This document shows, in pieces, positions 10,586 to 23,204 of a stretch of DNA of 64,000 nucleotides. Source of the stretch: Marisa cornuarietis (Eukaryota; Mollusca; Gastropoda; Architaenioglossa; Ampullariidae). The notes beneath the pieces were generated by a model, which did no database searches, was not told the origin of the DNA, and was given only the letters and a program-made list of their open reading frames with translations. The translations under genes were made by a program, and so were the position numbers. Positions within the stretch are counted from its first letter, which is position 1. Every line of letters starts with the position of its first letter. Location of the stretch: assembly GCA_004794655.1 (NCBI GenBank), contig SMMW01000597.1:1022501-1086500 (forward strand), written 5' to 3'.

Positions 10586-13442
10586 CTTTTCTACCAGTTA
10601 GTAAACTGCAAGAAACAAAGCACTTGAAGGAAACTCAATTTAAACAAACAAAAAGTGAATGTGACCCAAACTTTTCTCATAAAATATCAGATAAGCTGCT
10701 TTCTGCAGCAACAAGTGCTCAAATTGGCATGCATGTTGTAAAAGAGCAGTCGCTAATGGGACAAAAATAGTTAAAATGCAGCTTTGTCACCATAAAATTG
10801 ATTACTTGGTTACTGCCCATTCATACTATAGCATTTATACCATAAATACCCTGGTTGCGGCATGTTAATAATGCACTTGTGCATGTGCATATATGGGCAA
10901 GTTATTTTTAACCTTTGTGTGCACCTGCATTATTCTCTTGAAAAGTATTAAAGTGATATGCCATGTCATTTATGCAATTTATAACTGTCGAGATTTTTTG
11001 TTACAGTGTAAACATCATTTTTCTCCTGTACAATGCAATTCAAACTCTAAAGCACTCACTTCAGCAGCTTTGACGTTATCAGATCGTTTGGTTTTATAGA
11101 AACTCTTGACTGGGAAAATCCCATTATGGACGATGATCATTAAATGTAAATATTATTAGTCATTTTTTATTTTTTATGAAAGACGCACTGCTAACCCTTT
11201 CCAGGAGCCCATATATCAGGGTGCCATTTTTCATATGCTTTGTCCATGATCCATTATTTTATATGAAAATAACAGTTATAAAACAATGAAAGCAATTTTT
11301 TATTTTCAAAATTTCCCCACAATAAATTAGTAAAAAAAGACTTAGCATTGAAACTAGTCATGCTGTGTAGATTGTATAATCACTGCTAACAGGCAAATAC
11401 TGGTTGCATTTGTCCAAATTTCATTTTCGGGGTGGGGGGGAAAAATATTGCTGTTTAATCTTTCCTCGGTTAGTTCCCTCCCCAATTCTTTCCACCACAT
11501 TTTCGCAAAGGGTGGGGAGAGAACTTGAAGGAAGTATAGTTTATCATATTAAAGAAAACATTTTCATATTTGTTAGAGAAGAAATGTATTTTGAATGAAG
11601 GTCTTGTTTCACACTGAGGTTCTAAAAATGGCATGGAATTGTGGAAGAGGTACAATCCACTGATCTGCACTCAGAAGAAAATAGCAGGCCTCCAAAGTAT
11701 TCCATCATTCCAAGAGGTCTCAAACTCTTGCAGCATGTTTCTGTCTCGGCTTTTGAAAAATACATACACTCTTTAAAATATAAACACAATTGCTTATAAT
11801 CCCAGAACAAATTTAATAAAGGACAGTATCAACAACTCTTAACAAACTCTACAGAAGTGCAATCTGAACAGGCATTTCCTGCCATTCCAACTGCACAAAT
11901 ACTGACAGAACACGACAAACTGTTCAATGTATTAACAATTATAAAGTTTTTTTCCAACAATATGAAACAATAAGTATCAAAAGTATTTCCAGAATAAAGT
12001 AAAAGCTATTGATAAGATATGAAAGGATGTAGTGCACACTTCTCTCCCACCATCCTTACCTAGTCACTATGCGACCCCCCCAAAAATCTTTGGATAATTT
12101 GTTTCCAGTTATAAACTTTACCATTTCTCATCATCACTTTTCTCAGGTTGGTCTAATTTAAGCTATATACAAAAATATACAAGAAAATAGATCCCTCTTA
12201 GCAAAATCCTTTGACTTTTAGCATGACAACATAAAAAATTATTTTATTCCCAATTAGGCACACTATTCTGAAGGTCCCTTGAAATCACATTCTTTGAGCA
12301 TATTTAAAAAAAATAATTTTGTCATTTAGCAAGGAACAGGAATAAGTTGAATTCACAGAAACAACACGAAAAAGATTAAGATATTGGTCTGGGAAGAAAA
12401 CGCTATCTACAGGCATGCAGAAGAAAACAAAATTGTGGGTGGAGCTCTCTTCTAATGCCGAAAGCATATGGCATTTTTCTGACCTTTTTACAAACAAAGT
12501 AAGAAAAGAAAAATTTTATAAATAGGTCTGTTTCTGAAACAGTGCCCTGAAAATTCCCTCATATATCCCATAAAAAAAAATGTGGAAGGAGGAAATGCAG
12601 CAGGAAACTGGTGCTTAAATTTAAAATAAAAATTAGTTGCTTTGGAATGGGACTGAAGCTTTTCTGTAAGCACACTCCACCAGATGCACTGCTGCTTGCT
12701 TAGACTGCCATTGCAAACATGCACAATATCTCTGCATCCCAATAAGCAAAACATCTAAAATAAATTTAATAAACTGACACTTTAGCATTCAAATTTTAAA
12801 AAAAGATGAATTGGGGAACCTCATGGGTTTTAGGATTCTTCTAAAACAATACACAGATCCATTTTATTAAATTGTTATGAATTTTATGCTTCAAAGCTTT
12901 AACCCTCCACTCCGTTAAAAAAATTTCATTCTAGAATACCATCAAAAAGTTCAACTTCCGTCTAATTTAACAAATGTACTGGTGATACATGAGATAACCC
13001 TTGCTTTAAAAATGTTGCAAAAAAAAAGATTATGTTTCTATAATTCTATAGCAGTGTGGCTGTGTACAGAAAAAGGAAGGTGTTACAACACACAGACAAC
13101 AAACAGCAACGGGGATGCAGCATTTATGGTAACAAGTCCACGCTAATGCTGCATTTTTGCAGCTTACTGCTGTATTGGCACTGTAGTATATATTTTTCAT
13201 CTTAAGCACAACAGTTTTGTGTTTTAGCTGGCGACAGACGACCTGACATAACGGAATCACCACATATTTCAAAATAATAGCATAATATAGTCAATCAAGT
13301 ATCTGTGGGAGCCAGTTTTGTCTTCATGCTAACCCCCTGCCCCCCACCCTGCCCACGTCAACAGTTTATTGGCTGTTTACATTACAGATGCTTTTCTGCT
13401 CAGAAATTGAAACCCTCGACTTGACTTTGACAATGCTAAGAT
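10586..13442. other. Convergent 3' region (ODAD2 and CD63-like)
   Basis: The stop codons of the two genes face each other across 2.86 kb of AT-rich sequence. Possible poly(A) signals are AATAAA at about 11323 and 11994 (+) and the reverse complement TTTATT at about 12242 (-). The short open frames here have no recognisable content and the region probably consists of two long 3' UTRs. Confidence 0.55.
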
Positions 13443-13508
13443 TTAAACTACTTCATATTCCTTGCGGATTGCACGGGCCAGACAGCAGGCAAAAAGTACT
13501 CCAACCAC
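13443..13508 (-). CDS. CD63: CD63-like last exon (end of TM4, YEVV tail)
   Basis: Twenty-one codons and TAA. VVGVLFACCLARAIRKEYEVV carries two juxtamembrane cysteines, likely palmitoylated, and a C-terminal YEVV. Confidence 0.93.
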   Translation of the reverse strand: MVGVLFACCLARAIRKEYEVV

Positions 13509-16500
13509 CTGAAAACAAACAGCAGACCACTTTTAATGCAGCCACAGGAGGGTAAAAACCCAGATTCTGAAATATTACCCTGCTTTTAAGCTTTCCCTAC
13601 ATAGGAAGATAGTGACAATCTGGGGATGTTTGAACAATAGATTAGGCATTGCTATTAAGTTTATGCAAAATGTAAACAGCACACATATATAAAGACACAC
13701 ACCCAATTAACGAAATAGAGACGACATGCTATCCTTATGAGTGCTCAAAGAAAGTTTAAGCAAGACTAAATTTTACTTATAACACACCTGAGCTCTATAT
13801 TCCTACACCCTGACTGGAAGTAAAACCCCTCTTGTGCGAAGTACTATCAAAGGAAACAATAACATCAAGGGCAAACTCACTACTGGAAACATTATTAGCA
13901 TCACCATCATTTTCCTCATCAGTAGCATCATCATCACTTTCCTTATCATTAGCACCATCATCATTGCAAAAGTTAGTGTCTAAATCAGCATAAACATCAT
14001 GCACAGCTTCAGCAAATGCACACATCACAGTTTCACTGACATTAATGTTAGCTGTGCCAACCTTCTTGCTTCATTTGTGATGTTTTGCCATGCATAACAA
14101 GAATGTTTAAAAGTGCTGAAAATTTGGAAATATTTACATGACCTAGACCAAGTTCACTGAAGCAAAGCACCATAGAATTATTCACATCAAAACCCACCGA
14201 TGCTTCTTCACTTTCCTGTACTCGGTAACAGGAGTATTTTTTTTGGCGATAAATGGGCATTTTCAACATCTGACATTAATCTGTCTTGAATAGCCCCCCA
14301 AACAGCACTTCAAAAAAGCCTGTAGCACCACATTCAGGGCAAGTGAAGAAAGCAAACAAATCGATCAAAGATTTTAACTCAACAAAACAAAGTTCTTTTG
14401 TGTTACTGCTGTCGATCTCATCAGTTGTTCCAATCTTCTGTTTTAAAAGCGCCAATTTTCATCTAGAACTTGAAGTCGTCGTCGTGTTAGGTTCGTCAAC
14501 AAACTTGTCAGAAACACCAGTCGTAGAAGTGCTTGTAGTCTCGACAATACTGATGCCATGTGTCACAAGTTGGTTTGCGTCTATTACTCCATCATGCAGC
14601 AATCACTTTTTGATATTGTGCCTTTCAAGACGGCTTTTCTCTGCTATAGGGAAAGTAGAGTCACTTTCAACTATTTTGCATCAACAGGAAGTGACCGACG
14701 CTAAGGGTACAGGCCAATAAGCTCGCACACTTTTCAACCAGATACTATCATATAAGGAAACACTACTAAACAGTGACCCAGAAAACTTGTAAATTTGTAA
14801 CCTTCTGATGTCTTGTGAACTGTTGTGCACAGCCTTTGTGTTGAAGCAACACCTCTGCCAGCAATTTGTGTGTGCACGCCGGACATGGATCTACAGTTTG
14901 ATCTACAACTACAGACTTTGCATTTGCTGTGTGGTCATGTAGACCCCAGCTTATCTGGGATGATGTGCTCTATGGACAAGAACTATTTGTATCAACCAAG
15001 CAGTTACAACATGAGATTATTCTCCCACATTACTGTAGCTTCTTCCATTACCATGAACAGCCATGCAACTGTAAGCACATCCATGTCAATGGTGGATGGC
15101 CTCATAGGAAAATAGCTGCGATGTTTTCAATGTGTAAGTTATTATGGTCCGACTGAAAATAGGAAAACACTTGTCCTCGCATGTCCTCGATTCCAGAATT
15201 AATGGCTGTACACCGCTATCATGTATGTGTGGTGTTCTTTGTGTAAAGCACTTTCAGTTCATCTTAATGGTGGAGAAAGGTGCTATAGAAATCATTATTA
15301 TTATATGAGACAATTAATAGTGACTCCTCCATTCAGATGATGATGCAGGAGTGAATGCCAGTTACAACGATATACAACACATTAGCCTTAGCAAGATCGA
15401 AATACCAAAACCAGGGTTCAAACATGAGATTTTTGGTATCAGCGCGAGGCTTGGAGAGAAAATCAGTTAGTGTAGGTGTGAAAAATGATTTTCAACACAT
15501 TGGAATCTGCTTCTATGTCAAAGTATGCAAATCTGGTGTTAACTCAAAATCAACTATGGCACCTAAAAATCGATATTATACCGAGCAAATCCTCACCTTA
15601 ACTCAAAATCAACCATGTGCCCCAAAATCGATATTTTCTCGAGTCAATCCTCATCTTAATAAAGAGATTTTACTGTCTTAACATCTACCACAACGCACTC
15701 ACCATAACAAATGCCAGGCCAATACCCACTCCTCCAATTATCGCCACTTTATCCGTCATCCAGTTGATCAAAGCTTTCTCACACCCCTGGTTAAAACAAA
15801 ATGGGCTTAAATATAATTCTGCTTTTTTAGAACTGACTGCATTTTACTGAAATTTTAATTGGCATTAACGTTAGCATTAAATGCTTTTTTACGTACATCA
15901 GCAGGCAAGAACTATAATGGATAACGAGACCTTTTGATGTAATCAAAAGATTTCATCGTGCAAGTCTTTAAAAAAAAAACTTATCTGGCAAATGAATACA
16001 CAATTTAAAGGGGGACAAAAAAATAATTCATTTTTTTTTTAAACATCATTTACACACACTAAGCCAATACTGTTAAGCATACTTCATGGTAGATTTCCTT
16101 GTCTGTGACTCTTGGACCTGTACAGCCATCAGTTTGATTGCAGCATGACTGTGGGTATATAGTGGTCAGATTGTCATTTTCCCAGTCTGTGTAGTTCTTT
16201 ACACCACAGCAATGGAACTAGAACACAGAAAATCGAATCAATAAAAGTGACAACTGAACCTTAGCTCTTGACCTATGCATATGCTGCGTAGTCGAAAGGA
16301 TGGCACAAAATGCACAAACAGCAAGAAACCATACACAGATTTGCAAATCAAACAGTACAACCTCCTACTTTATATGTTATAGCCAATTCAACTGAATTTT
16401 CCATACTATTTTTCCCCAGAAACAGCAGGCCGCACTGCAATAGTTGTACAACTCCATGCATCATCATATGACAAATAGAGTTACAAACTGGTAGAGGTTC

Positions 16501-19500
16501 ACCTCGTAAAAGGTGGGAAGGTGAGGCATAGGTGCATCCCATTCTAGGTGTAGTACTACACTCTCCCACGAAACAGAATGACCTGGAGGTGGGCAGTCAG
16601 AAAACAGCTAAGGGTGGCACATAATCTAGCTTGGAGTGGACCAGAACACAACACAGATAATGTACGACTGTGTGGTTCCCCACCCCACCCCCAAGCTGAC
16701 ATGTCCAACTATTCTAAGAGGATAAAAGATGAGGTTACAAGACTTAAAATGGGGAAGGAAGAATAATTTGCAATCAAACACCATACATTCTGAGTTTTGC
16801 AGAGAAAACTAGCGAGAGCAACAGGACAATAAGAATTTGGATCGGAAGGATCCTTTCCATGTCTTGGGATAGGCACAATGGCTTCTCTCCACGAGGGAGG
16901 AGAACAGACAACCAAATGAAGTTGGAGATGGCTAGAAGGAGATTTTTTTATTTTTGTTTCTTTTGCAAAGCACTATGAGCTATTAGAGATCAGAGCTCTA
17001 TAAGCAACCTTCATCATTATTATAGCAATAAACAGTTATTTGTCTACTTATTTTTGTACTGATTTAGTCAATCTGACAATGTTATCAAGTGTTCTTCTTG
17101 CAGTGAAAAGGTGAATTTTTTCAAGGTGTAGAAGTATGTCAATTATAAAATGGTTACCTTTTTCTGCAGCATATCCCATGCTCCACTGACACCGCTATCG
17201 CTGTTATAGTTTTTCTGTGTATCTTCCAAAATATCAGCAACTTTGCTTTCAATCTATACCAAAAACACAAATTGATAAATAATACATTTTTCTATGTTAA
17301 TACCTTTGATTACTATTATACTTGTTACAAGAAATATAGCAATTCTACAATATTTAATACAGAAGTTAGTGTTTCAAAAATGTGTTCGTAAAATATACTT
17401 GATTACAAAATTTTGTATAAATGTCTGCTTATGCTAATTGGCCAAACAAGCATTACTCTATTATGGTGATGTCTATTTTTGTTGTTGTGTTAACAAACAA
17501 ACTGCTTTTACACTTGTTTCATCAGTGACCCATCATATGCAAACTTCATAATAAACTATGACTCACATCCTTTCGGAGAACAAATCCTGCAATGCCACCA
17601 GCAATCATCAGGATAAAGATAAGCGCCAGCAAAACAGCAAACTGAAAACACATTTAGTTGCTCTGAAGCAAGTTTTTAACATTTCTAAGATTTGGGGAGA
17701 GGGAAGAAGAAAACCTCAGACTAAATTTTTAAAAAAAACAAATTTCATGTCAGGAATGAGCAACTTCGAAACATTATTTAACATGGACAATTTCCTCTAA
17801 CAATCAAAAGAAATATTTAAAAAAAAAGGCATAACATGAATTTTGGTTAAAACATTACTAGAAGATCTGCCTTTCTGGTTTTTGAGAAAATAAAGATTGG
17901 TCATTTTTAGTTGCAGTAAGATCTAATAAGCATTTTACCAGTTGCTACAATAAAGTAATGTGATTATTCCTGGCACCCTCATTTTTTTATCTATGCTTCT
18001 TTCTTTTTGTATGCAATTATTATGTGAATAATTTAGCAAAGTTAAAACTAGACTTTAGCTCAGCTGTGTGCAGATAATTTAACAAAACTTTAACTCAGCT
18101 GTGTAACTCACAGTCATGACAAGGCAATAGTTTTCCTTGATAGCCCCCATGCATCCAAAGAAGGCAATGATGAAGATGAATACTCCCACAACAATAAGCA
18201 GTATACCTGGCCCTGCATATTGATTGCCAAAAAAGTCATAGTATTCTGTCAGCTTGATCTGGACGTATGCACCAACAGCAATAATTGCAATTGCAGCAAT
18301 CTGGAAAAAAATGTAAACAGTATTAAAGGCTAACCCAAGTCAAACATGAAATTAAGCTTAAAGAACACAAGCAATTATTAGCTTGCTATGCAAACACGCA
18401 CTGACTTTAATTTTTTTTTTAAAAGCTGACAGACTGCGATATTCATAAGCTTGTATTTCGTGTATAGTACAGGAATTTGCAATATGATTTTTGGAGTAAG
18501 TAGTGAGACTCTGACTACCAATTATGAGCTATCAGAACTGAAACCTATAATAACCTATTAAAGAAAATCACAATAGTTTAGGAAGCTTTTTATCTTTTAG
18601 TTCTGGACCTGCCTCATTGCCAATAAATGCTGAAGCAAACAATTCTTTTCCCAGGAATGTCCAGTGCAGTTGCACATATCTTAAGACATGCAATTTTAAT
18701 TTAGGGCCTACTTTTAAACTGTTGTAGCTCCTTAACTACCACCAAACAAATTATTTCTGCTGGTCCAACCTTTAAAATATGTAATAACCAGTTACAGTTG
18801 CTACTAACTCATAATACTTAGGCCTACCTATATTTAAAAATGGTAACAAGAAGCCTGTATTTTTATTACAAAATCTTACATCTAGTTCTCATAAATACAA
18901 TGTCAAATTTAGTATTCTAAATATACTGACATTATTTCTTGCACTAATTCAAAGCATCTAAACAAATTAGGGCCTACCACAATCCAGAGTAACTGCAGTA
19001 TGTCAAGCCTTTATGGTAAAAGAAACGTAATGCCATGTTTTGACAACCACTGACAAGCTTATCTTAGTTCAAAACCAATATCTGTTGACATACAAAACGA
19101 TGTAACGACAGGTTCTTACAATGGAGACTTTTTTTTTTTTGAATTGAGAAGATATTTATAGCACGCCGAATGGGCTCGCCAACTAATATTGATATAGTTC
19201 CAGTCGATTTAGATTCCTGAACGTGCATTTACAAAGTTTGAAATACTGAATAATACGGACGCAATAAATTTTTGAGAGCAGTCTCCGGCCTAGAACTAAT
19301 TTAAGAAAATTTGGTTGGCATACGTATTACTGTTGAAGTTGTCAAGAATCGTCAAACGACTAAGTGATCAGCCATTTTTCTGTAACTTGGATATAACCAC
19401 GATGAGGGTTTAACACAATTCGAGCTCGATGATTATAAATAATAACAAACTGGCTTAACACTCACTTCACATTTTAAAGTTCTGTTGGCTTTAGTGACAG

Positions 19501-19683
19501 ATGTTTGATTACTGATTACTCCCACTCAAGATGTGACAAACGCGCCATTGAGGCACCTAGCAAACACCACACGGGAAAATCGCAATATTCTTTTGCATCA
19601 ACAAATCCTTTGAAACTTACCACAAAAATAAGATTGAAGGAGAACAGTAAGAATTTGATGCATTTCATTCCACCCTCGACCAT
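13443..19683 (-). CDS. CD63: CD63-like tetraspanin, complete (7 exons, 235 aa)
   Basis: CD63 is a four-pass tetraspanin of late endosomes, lysosomes and exosomes. The exons on the - strand are 19683-19621, 18300-18112, 17641-17567, 17253-17158, 16217-16083, 15786-15703 and 13508-13443, all phase 0, giving 235 aa (human 238). The start MVEGGMKCIKFLLF parallels the human CD63 N-terminus. TM1 is followed by a short loop, TM2, then GCMGAIKENYC and TM3. The large loop has HCCG, SCC, DGC and GCEK (six cysteines) and three N-glycosylation sequons (NYT, NLT, NQT). TM4 is followed by AIRKEYEVV, a YxxPhi lysosomal sorting signal like human GYEVM. One usual Cys of the GCCGA motif after TM2 is Met here. 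Orthology is inferred from both termini. Confidence 0.93.
13790..14720 (-). pseudogene. Mutator-like transposase remnant in CD63-like intron
   Basis: Read on the - strand, three overlapping frames give CPECGATGFFEVLFGG (about 14345-14288), then VGFDVNNSMVLCFSELGLGH (about 14200-14140), then NVSETVMCAFAEAVHDVY and ALDVIVSFDSTSHKRGFTSS (to 13795). Their order and motifs match the N-terminal part of the Mutator-like transposase family seen in many animal genomes (Cys-pair finger, then a VSFDGTW-like block). At least one stop and one frame shift are present and the catalytic C-terminal part is missing, so it is dead. Terminal repeats were not found. Confidence 0.65.
14721..15310. other. CD63-like intron sequence ending in a LINE-type 3' tail
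   Basis: Sequence of unknown origin followed at about 15238-15305 by tgtgtaaagcactttcag ... ggtgctatagaaatcatta and a TTATTATTAT run, the same tail type as at 5045 and 22030. It is a retroposon 3' end on the + strand. Confidence 0.5.
15541..15658. repeat. About 59-bp imperfect tandem duplication
   Basis: The unit beginning aactcaaaatcaac and containing aaatcgatatt, a CGAG-like stretch and aatcctca occurs twice back to back with about 15-20% divergence. Confidence 0.75.
15703..15786 (-). CDS. CD63: CD63-like exon (end of large loop, TM4)
   Basis: Twenty-eight codons: GCEKALINWMTDK followed by the hydrophobic TM4 start. The acceptor is aaccag and the donor ATG|gtgagt. The Cys is the last disulfide partner of the large loop. 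Confidence 0.93.
16083..16217 (-). CDS. CD63: CD63-like exon (core of large extracellular loop)
   Basis: Forty-five codons starting FHCCGVKNYTDWEN, with the family CCG motif, SCCNQTDGC and three sequons. It lies between gttctag and GAA|gtatgc. Confidence 0.95.
16348..16920 (-). mobile_element. LINE fragments, internally deleted
   Basis: On the - strand 16920-16770 encodes WREAIVPIPRHGKDPSDPNS, the start of a non-LTR reverse-transcriptase palm. 16569-16348 encodes HLLRGEPLPVCNS with spaced Cys/His, like the C-terminal tail of such ORF2 proteins. Order and strand fit one deleted element inside a CD63-like intron. Confidence 0.6.
16940..17030 (+). repeat. LINE-type 3' tail
   Basis: The sequence gcaaagcactatgagctatt ... 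agctctataagc then TTCATCATTATTAT resembles the tail at 5045-5110. Confidence 0.5.
17158..17253 (-). CDS. CD63: CD63-like exon (start of large loop)
   Basis: Thirty-two codons, IESKVADILEDTQKNYNSDS ... AWDMLQKK, the amphipathic helix preceding the CCG motif. It lies between ggtatag and AAG|gtaacc. Confidence 0.93.
17567..17641 (-). CDS. CD63: CD63-like exon (TM3)
   Basis: Twenty-five codons, almost all hydrophobic: FAVLLALIFILMIAGGIAG then FVLRKD. It lies between ttttcag and GAT|gtgagt. Confidence 0.93.
18112..18300 (-). CDS. CD63: CD63-like exon (TM1 end, small loop, TM2)
   Basis: Sixty-three codons: IAAIAIIAVGAYVQIKL, the small loop YYDFFGNQYAGPG, TM2, then FFGCMGAIKENYCLVMT. The second Cys of the usual GCCGA is Met. 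It lies between ttttccag and ACT|gtgagt. Confidence 0.95.
19621..19683 (-). CDS. CD63: CD63-like first coding exon
   Basis: The start is the ATG complementary to 19681-19683. Twenty-one codons (MVEGGMKCIKFLLF then TM1) end at GTG|gtaagt. The context AAAAATGG is a good start site and the N-terminus aligns with human MAVEGGMKC, supporting this start. Confidence 0.93.
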
Positions 19684-21540
19684 TTTTGAAGGCTGGCGTG
19701 ATCACAGAACACACAAGAAACAAGTCTCTCTCCTCTGTTGTAAAGCCTCGTATGTCTGTCTGTTGATCTCCCGTCTGTCACCGCCTTGCTGTCCCTTTAC
19801 TCTTCCGCGCACAAAAACTAATACGCCAACGAAATAGTCCACACAGTTGTCACCTGACCCGGCAAGAACAATTATAAAAATATGAAAGAAGTGCCTTCCT
19901 GCCAGTAACTGCTAAACTGGAATAAACGGCTATATAACTGTGAAAGATACTATTTATATAAAATAGGAAACTAAGTGTGGCGCAAGAGTATGATTAACAT
20001 TCACGCGCTCTGTCTACGTCATACGGTCGATCGCCTTGCCCTCGTGACCAGAGCTAACAATGCTTGTTGTCTACACCTGCATGTCCTTGCGTCTGCTGGA
20101 AACTTCGACTTCCAGATAGCGACAGGAGGGTGGCGAAAACTCTGCTTGTTTTTAGTAAAACTTGGCGCCATTCTTCAGAGATGTTTGACGAGTGAATATA
20201 TATATATACACCGATTGAGATCACATGATAAACGTTAATTCTCAACGTTTTCCTGGTCTCATGTTCAACTTCTTCCTCTATATGATGCAAGATTATTACT
20301 ACAAGTGGTATTCTTAAAAATACATTTTAAAACGGCAGATAACTACGAATTCGGTACAAATATGACACCACACAGCGTGCTGAAAATAAGCTCACCGACT
20401 GTGATGTAGGACTATATAATTCTTTGTAAATGTGTACGTGTCTGAGAACGCAGTTCGAAAGCTGGTCTGTCATCTTGATTCTAAACAGTGAAATTGAGGT
20501 CAATGCCATATTTGCCAATTCAGCAGCAAAATCGACCGACACATATATTATACAGTACCATTCGCGCCTGTTTATTGTGATTTTGTTTTCAAAACGCGCA
20601 CTTGAGTAAACATGGTTCATCTTCGAGGTGTGCACGCATGTGATTTATTAATATACTGTACTTTTTTTCAAAGCGCGTGTGGAAGTATATGGCCTCATGG
20701 TGCCGTTGCCTGCATGTGTTGTGAAAACATGTCCAAACCTTGATCTGCATGTCTTTTTAACTGGTTTTCTTCTCTGTTGTCGCGGCGACTGTCTAGCAGG
20801 GACACTATCACTTTATATAATCTTAACTCGATCCGTGGTTGAGTTCGATTTACAACTTTCACAGACAGGACAGATCGAGACACTACGGCGTTTTGCGTCT
20901 CTATGACAAAAGATCGAGATCGACGCACTAATTGTAACAATAATATAAAATTAATTGCTGTCGTATCTCATGAACCACTGACCACTTTTAAATTAAACTT
21001 TTATCAGCCACGTATGCTATTTTTCCAGCACCGCAGTCAGCGCATGATCGACATGGTTAGGTACACAAAATGTAAACTGTATCGATCTGTCACTTCTCTC
21101 TGCGTTTGACGTTCGTCAAGCAAACACAGGACAAAAATGGCCGGCGCGCGCTTATCTCACCGAGTTGACGCGCGGCCTCTTTTTGCATCCTCGCTTGAGT
21201 AGTACACAGCGGTGGTGTGTTCAGGTCGACAAAACACCGCGCACGCAACTGTCGCTTTACACAAGCAGGACACAATCGTGCGTAGAGAGCACGCAACCAT
21301 GCAAATAGTAACTGGGTTTAAAAAGCCCAGCGCTGGGGCAAATGAACGTTTTTTGTGACCTCTTTCTGTGCATGAAGTTAGCACTGAGGCTATGGTAAAT
21401 TTTATGTTACGAATATATATGAAGACTTGTGGAATCCTTCGCAAATTCGCGGTTATAGTTAAGGATGTACATGTAGTTTAATTTCCCCAGCATCTAATGC
21501 AAAAGGGGTGACAGGTTACAGCTATGATCATTGCATATGT
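19684..21540. other. Upstream flank of CD63-like gene
   Basis: It should hold the 5' UTR and promoter of the - strand gene. I see no firm TATA box or further coding exon. Sequence near 21130-21260 is locally CpG-richer than its surroundings. The small open frames on both strands show no recognisable domain. Confidence 0.5.
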
Positions 21541-21544
21541 TTGC

Positions 21545-22096
21545 CCTGTGTAGTCGAACAGAGCAGGATTTCGCAGCTGGTAATATATATTATGTCCAGA
21601 ACCACCTCACATCGGCAGTGGATCAGGAGCTGAGGAACAGGCCAGATTCCTGGCTGGTAGAAGCACGTGTGGAGCAAATCTTCAACAGCCGAGTCCTCAT
21701 CGAAAAGGATCCGCAGCATGGAAAGGATCTCTGCCATAACTTTATTGACTGCAAGAAGGCTTTTGATAGAGTGTGGCACGAGGAGCTTTGGAACGTACTA
21801 CGGACATTCAACGTGGAAGAAAGCCTTGCACGCACCATCAATGCGCTGTACGACGGCTCCAAGACCTGCCAAATACCTTTCACGACTGACCCAAGTGGCG
21901 AACCTTGTCTGCTGCTGTGTCTAGCATCCCTACCCCGACCCCCAACGACGACTGATGCCGGTGGGCCAGCTTAACTGGTGAACAGCTGGTAAAAGTCAAG
22001 GGATGATGATTCGTTGACCTTGTTCAGCCCAATGAGTTTGCCTTTAGCTGAGATATTGCGCTATATAAATTCTCACTTATTATTATTTATTATTAT
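21545..22096 (+). mobile_element. LINE fragment with RT motif and 3' tail
   Basis: Positions 21640-21890 encode EARVEQIFNSRVLIEKD, then FIDCKKAFDRVWHEELWNVL, matching the reverse-transcriptase motif around the first catalytic aspartate (F-x-D-x-x-K-A-F-D). Homology is lost after about 21900. The tail gatattgcgctatataaatt plus TTATTATTATT is at 22050-22096. It is internally deleted and not functional. Confidence 0.75.
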
Positions 22097-22099
22097 GAA

Positions 22100-22990
22100 G
22101 AAATCACCCCTTACATCAGCCTTTGATGTATGGAAATAACTATTGTAAGAATGTGTAAGCACATGAGAATTCATTAATTTTGACCAGGTGAAGGTCAGGC
22201 TTACTATACGTGTAGGATCGGTACTGGATAACGATCAGGTCCACATGTAAGTGGTAGCGCCCCCAGAAGTTGGTAAAGATAGTGAGAATGGTCAACTGTT
22301 TTGTTATTTTTACGTCGGGTGTGGAGGAAAAGCAGAAAAATACGCAATTATATAATGAAGCGGCTATATGTCCGGCAGTGGATGAGCATCAGGCTAGTAT
22401 ACCAGGATGTCAGATATTGGGGGAAGATCAGGTATGTGTATACCCGGAAGTGTGTAAGGACCAAGGATATATAAAACTTTATAAACACACTTGTATCCCT
22501 GGGATTGGTTGAAGATTAGTCTGATATTCTTTTTTTTTTTTAATTTAAGACCTTAGCCATAGAGACGAGGCAGCCATAGCTGACACAGAGGCTGCAATAT
22601 TAACTTCGTCAGTGTCAGTAAAGTTCATATCAAAACTCCCTTCAATGTTTGACGAGGACACCACCCCTACCCCTGATTCCAAGAAAGACAAATGTTAAAT
22701 TCATCCCCCAGTTATATTGAAGCCTACAAACTCTTATCAGGCTCGTGAAAAGGGTGTGTGGGTACAGAAGTGCACTGGCGGGGAGGAGTGGATACAAAGT
22801 TTTTTTTACTTGCTAATTTCCTGTTTCAGTTTTCAAGTCACACACAGTAATCGATTGTGCTTTGTAAGCGGTTCTCGCGATCCTGCTCCTAGGCTAAAAT
22901 TACATTCCTCAGTAAAATTGTCAGATTCTTTTTTGCTCAGGCTCACCTCTGTGTACCCTGGAGTTCACCTCTCTGACGCTGCCCCTCTTT
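22100..22990. other. Intergenic, nothing recognised
   Basis: Short open frames without domain signature; no RNA gene or repeat structure identified. Confidence 0.4.
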
Positions 22991-22994
22991 GCGA

Positions 22995-22995
<1 letters not shown>

Positions 22996-23061
<66 letters not shown>

Positions 23062-23204
23062 TCAATGAGTTCTTTTGTGACTTTACTCTTACTATGTTAA
23101 TTAAGTTTTGTGTATGTGTGTATTTGCAAGTGAATCAAGTGTGTCGTATATATGTGCGATCTGTGTGGTGCGCACAGTGTGTGTGTGTGTGTGTGTGTGT
23201 GCAC
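22996..23204. repeat. (TG)n microsatellites
   Basis: A TG run of about 63 bp at 22996-23058 and a second at 23178-23204. Cys/Val-rich open frames across them are artefacts. Confidence 0.95.

Noticed and set aside
14286..14720. 144-aa + strand open frame
   Set aside because: Antisense of the Mutator-like transposase remnant.
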